Notes under the pieces: generated by a model
What the model was told of the DNA's origin: nothing
What the model saw: the letters and a program-made list of their open reading frames with translations, nothing else
Databases searched by the model: none
Source of the DNA: DATDDB01 sp041490205
GTDB lineage: Bacteria > Pseudomonadota > Gammaproteobacteria > Burkholderiales > Gallionellaceae
Direction: 5' to 3'
DNA: 6,420 bases
NCBI GenBank assembly: GCA_041490205.1
Contig: JBGPSQ010000175.1
Location: forward strand, 1-6,420
Made by a program: the position numbers and the translations under genes
Shown here: in pieces, positions 1 through 6,233 of the stretch
How positions within the stretch are numbered: the stretch's first letter is position 1
Layout of the letters: each line of letters opens with the position of its first letter

Positions 1-1323
1 CGGGTGAAGCGGGTGTTGCCCGGCATGCAGTCCGCCTTTATCGATATCGGCCATGAACGCTCCGCCTTCCTGCATGTGGCAGACATCTGGGAGGAACGCC
101 ACAACGGCGACGCCATCAAGCCGATAGAAAAAATCCTGTCCGAGGGCCAGTCCCTGATGGTGCAGGTCATCAAGGATCCGATCGGCAGCAAAGGGGCGCG
201 TCTGTCCACCCAGATCAGTATCGCCGGACGGCTGCTGGTCTATTTGCCGCAGGAATCGCACATCGGGGTGTCGCAGCGCATCGAAAGCGAAGCCAGCCGC
301 GACCAGCTGCGCGATCAGTTGCAGCGCCTGTTGCCAGAAGGCCATCGTGGCGGATACATCATACGCACCCTGGCGGAAACCGCCTCGGACAACGAATTTC
401 ATGCCGACATCACCTACCTCGACAAGTTGTGGGCGCACTTGCAAGAGCAGACAAAAACCATCGCCGCTCCTTCTCCGCTATACCATGAGCTCAATATAAC
501 CTTGCGCGTGTTGCGCGACTTCGTCAGCGAGGAAACCACACGCATCCTGGTGGACTCGCGCGAGTCGTACCAAAGTATGCTCGGATTCGCCCGCGACTAC
601 ATCGCCGGGGTGGAGTCGCGCCTGAATCACTATGCGGGTGACCGTCCGCTGTTCGACCTGTACGGCGTGGAGGCCGAGATCGAAAGGGCGCTCTCGCGCC
701 GCGTTGACCTGAAATCGGGCGGCTATCTCATCATGGACCAGACCGAGGCGCTGACTACGGTGGACGTCAATACCGGCGGCTTCACGGGCGGGCGCAATTT
801 CGACGACACCATTTTCAAGACCAACCTGGAGGCCGCGCAAGTCATCGCACGCCAACTGCGGCTGCGCAACCTTGGCGGCATCATCATCTGCGATTTCATA
901 GACATGGACAATCCGGAACACCGCAACGCGGTGCTGGAGGAGTTCAAGAAAGCCCTGGCGCGCGATCATACGCGTATTTCGGTAAATGATTTTTCCCCGC
1001 TTGGGCTGATCGAGATGACGCGTAAACGCACGCGCGAAAGCCTGGCGCATGTGCTGTGCGAACCCTGCCCCACTTGCCAGGGGCGCGGTGAAGTGAAGAC
1101 CGCGCAGAGCGTGTGCTATGAAATCCTGCGCGAAATCGTGCGCGAAGCGCGCCAGTTCAACGCGCGCGAGTACCGCATCCTCGCTTCGCAACAGGTGATA
1201 GACCTGTTCCTGGACGAGGAATCGCAAAGCCTCGCGCAAACCTCGGACTTCATCGGTAAACCGGTTTCGTTGCAAGTGGAGACGTTGTACACCCAGGAGC
1301 AATATGACGTTATTCTGATGTGA
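1..1323 (+). CDS. rng: Ribonuclease G, 5'-truncated by the window edge
   Basis: Single-strand-specific endoribonuclease of the RNase E/G family; in the cytoplasm it matures the 5' end of 16S rRNA and degrades some mRNAs. The reading frame is open from base 1. The first residues visible, RVKRVLPGMQSAF, are the middle of the S1 RNA-binding domain, so about 50 N-terminal residues and the true start lie upstream; the GTG at 4 is not the start. Counting from that GTG, the two Mg-binding catalytic aspartates are D254 (in DVNTGG) and D297 (in DFIDMDN), 43 residues apart as in RNase E (D303/D346). The Zn-link cysteines C355-P-T-C358 follow 58 residues after the second aspartate, again as in RNase E (C404/C407). 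The protein ends soon after the small domain, without the long RNase E scaffold tail, which identifies RNase G rather than RNase E. No strong terminator follows the stop codon. Confidence 0.96.
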   Translation, partial: RVKRVLPGMQSAFIDIGHERSAFLHVADIWEERHNGDAIKPIEKILSEGQSLMVQVIKDPIGSKGARLSTQISIAGRLLVYLPQESHIGVSQRIESEASRDQLRDQLQRLLPEGHRGGYIIRTLAETASDNEFHADITYLDKLWAHLQEQTKTIAAPSPLYHELNITLRVLRDFVSEETTRILVDSRESYQSMLGFARDYIAGVESRLNHYAGDRPLFDLYGVEAEIERALSRRVDLKSGGYLIMDQTEALTTVDVNTGGFTGGRNFDDTIFKTNLEAAQVIARQLRLRNLGGIIICDFIDMDNPEHRNAVLEEFKKALARDHTRISVNDFSPLGLIEMTRKRTRESLAHVLCEPCPTCQGRGEVKTAQSVCYEILREIVREARQFNAREYRILASQQVIDLFLDEESQSLAQTSDFIGKPVSLQVETLYTQEQYDVILM

Positions 1324-1431
1324 TTCGCGCATTGCCCTGACCTTGGGGCGCAAGCAAGTGATTTGTTGTATATTGTTTTCTGGCGATCCAGCTTGTTGCA
1401 AATGATGGCCTGGCAGGGCAGAAAAAATTGT

Positions 1432-1438
1432 GGGAGGG
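1432..1438 (+). promoter_or_regulatory. Shine-Dalgarno that sets the ene-reductase start
   Basis: GGGAGGG lies 6 nt before the ATG at 1445. The frame is also open from a GTG at 1430, but that codon would sit immediately upstream of this purine run and has no site of its own. The ATG is therefore the start. It also gives the usual family N-terminus (MHQLFSKATLGGLTLQN). Confidence 0.75.
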
Positions 1439-1444
1439 ACTACC

Positions 1445-2521
1445 ATGCATCAGCTTTTTTCGAAGGCAACACTTGGCGGGCTTACGCTGCAAAACCACTT
1501 GGTCATGGCGCCGATGACGCGCAGTCGTGCCACCGGCAATATCCCGAACGAACTGATGATGGAGTATTACGCTCAACGTGCGACCGCCGGGCTCATCGTT
1601 ACCGAAGGCACGTCTCCTTCGCCAAGCGGATTGGGTTATGCGCGTATACCGGGCATATATTCTCCTGAACAGGTCGCCGGATGGAGGCGCATCACCAATG
1701 CGGTCCATAACAAGGGGGCGAAAATATTCATCCAGCTCATGCATTGCGGGCGCATCGCCCACCCGCTCAATTTGCCGGCAGGCGCACGTGTGCTGGGGCC
1801 GTCTGGAGTTGCGGCCAAGGGGGATATGTATACCGATGCCGGGGGCATGAAATCAAATGCCACGCCCGAGCCCATGACGGAATTCGACATCAAGGCAACG
1901 ATAGAGGAATTCGCAAGTGCCGCGAGGAATGCAGTGGCGGCCGGATTCGACGGCATCGAGCTGCACGGCGCAAACGGATATTTGCTTGAGCAGTTCATCC
2001 GGCCGAACTCGAATGCTCGCGCGGATCATTACGGCGGTCCGATAGAAAACCGCGCGCGCTTCGTGCTAGAGGTTGTCGAAGCCGCAATCACCTCGATCGG
2101 CAAGAATAAGGTCGGCATACGCCTGTCGCCATACGGCGTGTTCAACGACATGCCGCTGTATGACGCCATCGAGGCCGATTACACCTATCTGGCAGCGCAA
2201 CTCAATGCGCGCGGCCTGCTGTACATCCACCTGGTGGATCATTCGGCCATGGGTGCGCCGCAAGTGCCCGACTCCATCAAGAAAATGTTCCGCAACACCT
2301 TCAAGGGCAAGCTGATCCTCTCCGGCGGTTATGATGCCGCGCGTGCGGAGGCCGACTTGACCGCCCACAAGGCAGATCTCATCGCTGTGGGGAAACCATT
2401 CCTCGCCAATCCCGACCTGGTCGAGCGCTGGAAACAAGGCGCTGCGGTGAATGCGCCGGATATGAGCACGTTTTATACACCCGGACCCAAGGGATATACC
2501 GATTACCCGACGCTGGGCTGA
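1445..2521 (+). CDS. Old Yellow Enzyme-family FMN ene-reductase (NADH:flavin oxidoreductase)
   Basis: A 358-residue cytoplasmic flavoprotein, full length for the family (about 350-375). Members use NAD(P)H to reduce activated C=C bonds (enones, maleimides, some nitro compounds) and are usually linked to detoxification of electrophiles. It is a single TIM barrel. Visible signatures are the FMN-contacting APMTRSRA (T25), Q97 in the FIQLMH strand, the substrate-anchoring pair H174 and N177 with proton-donor Y179 (HGANGY), the NARADHYGGPIENR segment, R227, and the flavin-phosphate loop LSGGYD (292-297) followed by GKPFLANPDL. The His/Asn pair resembles yeast OYE1 more than the His/His pair of PETN reductase. 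The spacing matches classical NemA/PETN-reductase-like enzymes rather than the YqjM class. It sits 121 bp after rng, so it probably has its own promoter; a TATATT at 1369-1374 is a possible -10, but no convincing -35 is seen. The true substrate cannot be read from sequence. Confidence 0.93.
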   Translation: MHQLFSKATLGGLTLQNHLVMAPMTRSRATGNIPNELMMEYYAQRATAGLIVTEGTSPSPSGLGYARIPGIYSPEQVAGWRRITNAVHNKGAKIFIQLMHCGRIAHPLNLPAGARVLGPSGVAAKGDMYTDAGGMKSNATPEPMTEFDIKATIEEFASAARNAVAAGFDGIELHGANGYLLEQFIRPNSNARADHYGGPIENRARFVLEVVEAAITSIGKNKVGIRLSPYGVFNDMPLYDAIEADYTYLAAQLNARGLLYIHLVDHSAMGAPQVPDSIKKMFRNTFKGKLILSGGYDAARAEADLTAHKADLIAVGKPFLANPDLVERWKQGAAVNAPDMSTFYTPGPKGYTDYPTLG

Positions 2522-2541
2522 CAGCAATCGAGGGGCAAACT

Positions 2542-2555
2542 CGCCGGAAGCGGCG
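2542..2555. terminator. Short GC hairpin between convergent genes, possible weak bidirectional terminator
   Basis: A perfect 5-bp stem CGCCG/CGGCG with a 4-nt loop lies 20 bp after the ene-reductase stop and between two convergent genes. There is no U-run on either strand, so intrinsic termination would be weak. It may only be a stem that protects transcript ends, or chance in GC-rich DNA. Confidence 0.25.
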
Positions 2556-2568
2556 TGTCCGCTACGTT

Positions 2569-2610
2569 GGCAAAGAACTGAAACGGTATTCAGGCAAAGG
2601 GCTAAAACGG
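2569..2610 (+). repeat. Imperfect 18-nt direct repeat, two copies
   Basis: GGCAAAGAACTGAAACGG (2569-2586) recurs as GGCAAAGGGCTAAAACGG (2593-2610), 15 of 18 identical, with a 6-nt spacer (period 24). It sits in the convergent gap, ending just before the nrsF stop. No function is evident. Confidence 0.55.
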
Positions 2611-2614
2611 GGCG

Positions 2615-3253
2615 TCACCACTTCAATAGCACCTTGCCCAGCCAGACACCTAGCGCGCCTGCTGCAATCATTGGAAGGTAGTGCCATTCGACGACATGCA
2701 GGATGGAATCGTTCACCTCGTGCAGCCTAATCCAAAGCGCTCCGATACTGAATGCGGAAAGCAGCGCAATGCTGCCTGCCCAGTAATAATTAGTGCTGGC
2801 GTACCTGCGCATGGTGTAGAACGTCCAGGCCGCCGGGAGCAACGAAAATAGGATGATGCTGAGCGTGCATTCGAAGCTGTGCACCGGCAGCGGTGCGGGC
2901 GGGCTATCGGCACGCCAGGCAAATAACATCACCAGAACAAACAAGGCAAACATCCAGGCGGGTGCAAAGGCCAGGCGGTGCTTCTGGTGCAAGTCGGGAA
3001 AGGCCAGCAGTGCCGCGCTCAGCGAAGTGGCGGCGAAAATCAGCAGTAGCCCGACAATCTCGGCGATAAACAAAGGCTGTGCAAGGGCATGTGCCAGATC
3101 GGGACGCAAGCCGGAAACGGCCAGCGACACAACCAGGTAAACTGCGGCGGCGCCCATCCACTTCAGGCTCAACAGGTATGGGTGCGGCGCGGCCTTTACC
3201 GGTGCGGCGTTATCCGCCAGTTCTGCAACCAGCTTCTCGAAGTCCATCATCAT
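2615..3253 (-). CDS. nrsF: NrsF-family (DUF1109) membrane anti-sigma factor
   Basis: A 212-residue inner-membrane protein of the DUF1109/NrsF family, which holds a SigF-type ECF sigma factor inactive at the membrane. A short N-terminal cytoplasmic stretch (MMMDFEKLVAELADN, probably the sigma-contacting end) precedes six hydrophobic segments at about 30-48, 61-85, 94-113, 129-146, 156-175 and 190-209, the expected family topology and length. The frame stays open much further upstream, but that part is the shadow of the sigma gene. The start overlaps the sigma stop as ATGA, and three ATG codons follow in a row. GGAAAG abuts the first, so the second or third (3250 or 3247) may really be used. 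The only cysteine is C129 (FEC). The family position I recall as a second conserved cysteine, in the LHC motif, reads LHE here (H178-E179). The convergent ene-reductase is probably unrelated. Confidence 0.88.
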   Translation of the reverse strand: MMMDFEKLVAELADNAAPVKAAPHPYLLSLKWMGAAAVYLVVSLAVSGLRPDLAHALAQPLFIAEIVGLLLIFAATSLSAALLAFPDLHQKHRLAFAPAWMFALFVLVMLFAWRADSPPAPLPVHSFECTLSIILFSLLPAAWTFYTMRRYASTNYYWAGSIALLSAFSIGALWIRLHEVNDSILHVVEWHYLPMIAAGALGVWLGKVLLKW

Positions 3254-3786
3254 CTTTCCAGTTTCTGTCTCAGTACCTTGTAGGCGCGGTGCGCGGCCAC
3301 TTTTACCGCCGATTCGTTCATGCCCATTTTTGCCGCTACCTCCTTCGCGGTATAGCCTTCCTGATGCATCAGCTGCAGGATGGTTGCCTGCTTTTCGGGC
3401 AGCTTTTCCACCTCCGCGCTTATGGATTCGTAGCTGATGCCGGATTCGGTTACATCGTCCTGCAAATTTTCTTCCAACCCGGATAATTCCTCGGCATGCC
3501 GCAAATGGTCCGCATAGTGCATACGCAGGTAATCCTGCAGGCGGAACTTGGCAATGGCATATACCCACGGCTTGTAGGGGCGTTTGCCGTCGTAGGTGTG
3601 GCGCGCTTTGTGGATGGAGATCAGGATTTCCTGCAACAAGTCCTCCACCTCGCTGTCAAAGCTTAAGCGCTTGGACAGAAAAGGCCGCAAAAAGCGCGCG
3701 GTTTCCCGCAGCAACTCGGCATAGGCGCGCTTGTCTCCGCCCAGCGAACGGCGCATGAGTTCTTCCATGCCTGTGATTTCTTCCAT
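3250..3786 (-). CDS. sigF: ECF RNA polymerase sigma factor, SigF/ECF16-like
   Basis: A 178-residue group 4 (ECF) sigma factor that directs RNA polymerase to stress promoters. Region 2 covers about residues 18-90. It contains the core-binding motif VEDLLQEIL (47-55) and the -10-recognising part with YKPWVYAIAKFRLQDYLR (71-88). A linker (about 95-125) leads to region 4 (125-176), with LPEKQATILQL and a helix-turn-helix GYTAKEVAAKMGMNESAVKVAAHRAYK (144-170) that reads the -35. There is no extra C-terminal domain. The partner is the overlapping DUF1109 protein, the pairing typical of SigF, which supports the ECF16 assignment. The ATG at 3786 lacks a clear Shine-Dalgarno. Met7 (3768) or Met11 (3756, preceded by GGAAG at 5 nt) are alternative starts, and region 2 would survive with either. 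No copy of the GTAACC/CGAA promoter points toward this gene, so its own transcription may be independent of SigF. Confidence 0.93.
   Translation of the reverse strand: MEEITGMEELMRRSLGGDKRAYAELLRETARFLRPFLSKRLSFDSEVEDLLQEILISIHKARHTYDGKRPYKPWVYAIAKFRLQDYLRMHYADHLRHAEELSGLEENLQDDVTESGISYESISAEVEKLPEKQATILQLMHQEGYTAKEVAAKMGMNESAVKVAAHRAYKVLRQKLER
3254..3259 (-). promoter_or_regulatory. nrsF Shine-Dalgarno inside the end of the sigma gene
   Basis: On the minus strand GGAAAG directly precedes ATGATGATG, and the sigma TGA overlaps the first ATG. Normal spacing favours initiation at the second or third ATG. Ribosomes ending on the sigma gene could restart here, keeping sigma and anti-sigma in proportion. 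Confidence 0.55.
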
Positions 3787-3946
3787 TGCTAGTAACTAAT
3801 TTTTTCGCGTTCTTTACGAATCAATTCATGCACGGGGCGCAAAATTGTTCCGTGGGTTTTGTCTTCCATACGGCACACACGGTAATGATGCCATTTTTTC
3901 ATAGAAACGAGGCTCATATGAACAAAATTTCGCGGCTTGGCCGGAT

Positions 3947-3972
3947 GTAACCTTTTCGCTTCCATGTTCGAA
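3947..3972 (+). promoter_or_regulatory. SigF-type ECF promoter of the msrB-dipZ operon (GTAACC-N16-CGAA)
   Basis: The -35 element GTAACC (3947-3952) and the -10 element CGAA (3969-3972) are separated by exactly 16 nt. This is the SigF consensus as I recall it from Caulobacter, and it lies next to a SigF-type gene. A start site a few bases after the -10 (about 3978-3981) would leave a leader of only some 15-18 nt, just enough for the AAGGAG at 3982-3987. The 209-bp intergenic region (3787-3995) otherwise shows no gene. A second CGAATCAA at 3817-3824, with an upstream GTAACT at 3792, has 19-nt spacing and is probably not a working copy. Confidence 0.78.
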
Positions 3973-3995
3973 TCAACAGATAAGGAGCGAACATC

Positions 3996-4484
3996 ATGAA
4001 CAGAAGAACATTTATCAAGCTGGCGCTAAGTGGGGCGGGCGTCATGCTGTTGCCGCGGTTTGAGCTGCCTGCGTTCGCGGCTGAACGCATCGAAAAAGTC
4101 AGCAAGACCGACGCCGAGTGGAAAAAACTGCTCACGCCCGAGCAATATGACATCCTGCGCGAGGAGGGCACCGAGCATCCTTTTACCAGTCCGCTAAACC
4201 ACGAAAAGCGCAGCGGCATGTACGCATGCGTCGCCTGCGGATTGGAGCTATTCCCGTCAAAGTATAAATTCGACAGCGGAACCGGCTGGCCCAGTTTCTA
4301 CGACGTACTGCCCGGACACGTCGAGACCAGGACCGATTTCAAGCTGGTCTTTCCGAGAACCGAATACCATTGCGCACGATGCGGCGGTCACCACGGCCAT
4401 GTGTTCGATGACGGCCCCCAACCCACCGGGCTGCGCTACTGCAACAATGGCGTGGCGCTGCGATTCGTACCTGACAAAGGATAA
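3996..4484 (+). CDS. msrB: Tat-exported peptide-methionine (R)-S-oxide reductase, periplasmic MsrB
   Basis: Reduces methionine-R-sulfoxide in oxidised proteins back to methionine. The protein has 162 residues. The first 29 form a Tat signal: the twin-arginine motif NRRTFIK (2-8), a hydrophobic stretch LALSGAGVMLL, and a probable cut after AFA (26-28). The mature part is a complete SelR/MsrB domain: DAEWKKLLTPEQYDILREEGTEHPFTSPL, Zn ligands C78/C81 and C126/C129, GTGWPSF (95-101), HHGHVFDDGP (132-141), and the catalytic C149 in RYCNNGVALRF. These five cysteines are the only ones. The position that carries a resolving Cys in many MsrBs (GCGWPSF) is T96, so this looks like a one-Cys enzyme needing an external reductant. 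The start is set by AAGGAG 8 nt upstream. The gene is first in an operon behind the SigF-type promoter, and dipZ begins 6 nt after its stop. Tat export fits a protein that must fold with zinc in the cytoplasm. Confidence 0.95.
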   Translation: MNRRTFIKLALSGAGVMLLPRFELPAFAAERIEKVSKTDAEWKKLLTPEQYDILREEGTEHPFTSPLNHEKRSGMYACVACGLELFPSKYKFDSGTGWPSFYDVLPGHVETRTDFKLVFPRTEYHCARCGGHHGHVFDDGPQPTGLRYCNNGVALRFVPDKG

Positions 4485-4490
4485 CGCATC

Positions 4491-6191
4491 ATGCTCATAT
4501 TTATCCTGGCGTACCTGGGCGGCTTGCTTACTATTTTCAGCCCGTGCGTGCTGCCGGTGTTGCCCTTCATATTCGCGAGATCAGACCAATCCTTCCGCCG
4601 CAGCGGATTGCCCATTCTGCTTGGCATGGCGGCGACATTCACACTGCTGGCCAGCTTTGCGGCAGTGGGCGGGGCTTGGCTGGTTGAGGTGAACCAATAT
4701 GGGCGATATGCGGCCATGCTGATATTGCTGCTGATGGGGTTGGCGCTGATTTCCCCCGCCTTGTCCGAACGCCTGATGCGCCCCTTCGTCAACTTGGGCG
4801 AGCGCTTGCAGCAACGCGCTGACCGGCAGCACAGCGTCAAGGGAACGCTGTTGCTGGGCGTGGCCATCGGATTTTTATGGGCGCCTTGCGCGGGGCCGAT
4901 TCTTGGGCTGATATTGGCGGGGGCTGCGCTGAATGGCGCAAATCTCTACAGCGCGATGTTGCTGATGGTATTCGCCCTGGGTGCTGCCACCTCGCTGGCA
5001 GTAGCCCTGCTGGCAGGCGGGCGGGTTTTCGCCTTGATGAAGCGCAGCCTCGGCGCGGAAGAATGGTTGCGCCGTGTCCTGGGCATGGCGGTGGTGGCGG
5101 GCGTGGTGGTCATCGCGCTGGGATGGGATACGCGCTTCCTGTCACAGTTCACCTTCTTGAATACAGCCTCCACCGAGCAACAGTTGATCGGAAAGCTCAA
5201 AGATCAGTCAGAAACGTCCCCGGGGTCAGAAGCAGACGAAATGCCGCCGATAAGCGGGGCGACACAATGGCTGAACTCACCGCCCCTGACCAGGGAAATG
5301 CTGCGCGGCAAGGTGGTGCTGGTGGATTTCTGGACCTACTCCTGCATCAACTGTTTGCGCACCTTGCCCTATATCAAGGCATGGGACGAAAAATATCGTG
5401 CGTCCGGTCTGGTCATCATAGGCGTGCACTCCCCGGAATTCGCCTTTGAAAAAGACCAGCACAATGTCGAGCAGGCAGTGCGCGATCTGGGCATCACCTA
5501 CCCGGTGGCGATGGATAATCAATATGCCATCTGGAATGCATTCAACAACCGCTATTGGCCCGCGCATTACCTGATAGACGCCAACGGAAATATCCGCGAT
5601 GAACACTTTGGCGAAGGCGCATATGAGGAAACAGAACAGATGATCCGCGCCTTGCTCAAGGAAGCGCACCCGGGCGTGCTGGCCATGGGTGAGGAAACAG
5701 TGCAAGTGTCGGGAACAGGCGCCATGGCTGCCGCTGCGGACATGGAGCGCTCGCCGGAAACCTACGTGGGATATGCGCGCCAGCAAAACCTGGCATCGCC
5801 GGAAACCATCGTGCACGATGTGGCGGCGCGATACAGCACGCCGCGTAAGCTGGATCTGAACCAGTGGGCGCTGAGCGGGCAGTGGCAGGTTTCGGCAGAA
5901 TCCGCCACCGTGCAAATGGCGGGCGGGGCGATCAGTTATCGCTTTCAGGGGCGTGACCTGCACTTGGTGCTTGCATCACGCAACGGCGAACCGGTGCGCT
6001 TCAGGGTCACTCTGGACGGGGCTGTGCCCGGCGCGGATCACGGCGTGGATATTGATGCGCAAGGCAATGGTATTATCCGTGAGCAGCGCCTGTACCAGCT
6101 CATCCGGCAAAGCGGGAAGATTGGAGTGCATTCGTTCCGCATCGAATTTCTGGATGGTGGCGGGGAGGCATTTGCCTTCACCTTCGGCTAG
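4491..6191 (+). CDS. dipZ: DipZ-like transmembrane thiol reductant carrier (CcdA-thioredoxin fusion with C-terminal beta domain)
   Basis: A 566-residue inner-membrane protein that probably passes electrons from cytoplasmic thioredoxin to periplasmic partners. Residues 1-215 are a CcdA/DsbD-type membrane domain with about six helices (3-28, 38-62, 70-90, 117-142, 152-177, 193-213) and its redox cysteines C19 (SPCVLPVLP) and C133 (WAPCAGPILG). After a linker, residues 255-395 form a TlpA-like thioredoxin fold with active site WTYSC285-I-N-C288 and cis-proline P357 (WPAHYLID). From about 420 on, SPETYVGYAR opens a beta-rich, carbohydrate-binding-module-like domain, as in mycobacterial DipZ. The CINC motif and the C-terminal domain distinguish it from DsbD, which has an N-terminal alpha domain instead. 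AAAGGA overlaps the msrB stop region, 9 nt from the ATG, so the two genes are surely co-transcribed. The natural partner is the adjacent one-Cys MsrB. Oxidase direction is less likely in this context. Confidence 0.93.
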   Translation: MLIFILAYLGGLLTIFSPCVLPVLPFIFARSDQSFRRSGLPILLGMAATFTLLASFAAVGGAWLVEVNQYGRYAAMLILLLMGLALISPALSERLMRPFVNLGERLQQRADRQHSVKGTLLLGVAIGFLWAPCAGPILGLILAGAALNGANLYSAMLLMVFALGAATSLAVALLAGGRVFALMKRSLGAEEWLRRVLGMAVVAGVVVIALGWDTRFLSQFTFLNTASTEQQLIGKLKDQSETSPGSEADEMPPISGATQWLNSPPLTREMLRGKVVLVDFWTYSCINCLRTLPYIKAWDEKYRASGLVIIGVHSPEFAFEKDQHNVEQAVRDLGITYPVAMDNQYAIWNAFNNRYWPAHYLIDANGNIRDEHFGEGAYEETEQMIRALLKEAHPGVLAMGEETVQVSGTGAMAAAADMERSPETYVGYARQQNLASPETIVHDVAARYSTPRKLDLNQWALSGQWQVSAESATVQMAGGAISYRFQGRDLHLVLASRNGEPVRFRVTLDGAVPGADHGVDIDAQGNGIIREQRLYQLIRQSGKIGVHSFRIEFLDGGGEAFAFTFG

Positions 6192-6233
6192 GTGAAATTC
6201 AAAAACTACAACCATCCTCACTCGGAGATATAC

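Noticed and set aside
1331..1353. Possible terminator hairpin after rng (GCCC ... GGGC)
   Set aside because: Only a 4-bp perfect stem with a bulge on extension and no T-run after it.
1343..1374. Possible sigma70 promoter (TTGGGG ... TATATT) before the ene-reductase
   Set aside because: The spacing between the two elements is 20 nt and the -35 is poor; with 17-nt spacing the -10 becomes TTGTAT, matching only half the consensus.
478..1446. Long open frame on the minus strand opposite rng
   Set aside because: It lies antisense to a clearly conserved RNase G, its translation shows no recognisable domain, and such frames are expected opposite GC-rich coding DNA.
3254..3568. N-terminal extension of the nrsF frame back to 3568
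   Set aside because: This stretch overlaps the conserved sigma region 4, and its translation is low-complexity, rich in Arg and Gly, and unlike NrsF, which begins at the MMMDFEKL segment.
3918..3950. Ten-codon ORF MNKISRLGRM with a GAGG site, before msrB
   Set aside because: Its stop codon lies within the -35 element, so it is upstream of the expected transcript start and cannot be a leader peptide of the SigF transcript.
5277..5963. 228-codon open frame on the minus strand opposite dipZ
   Set aside because: Shadow of the DipZ thioredoxin and C-terminal domains, which are unmistakable on the plus strand; no domain-like pattern.
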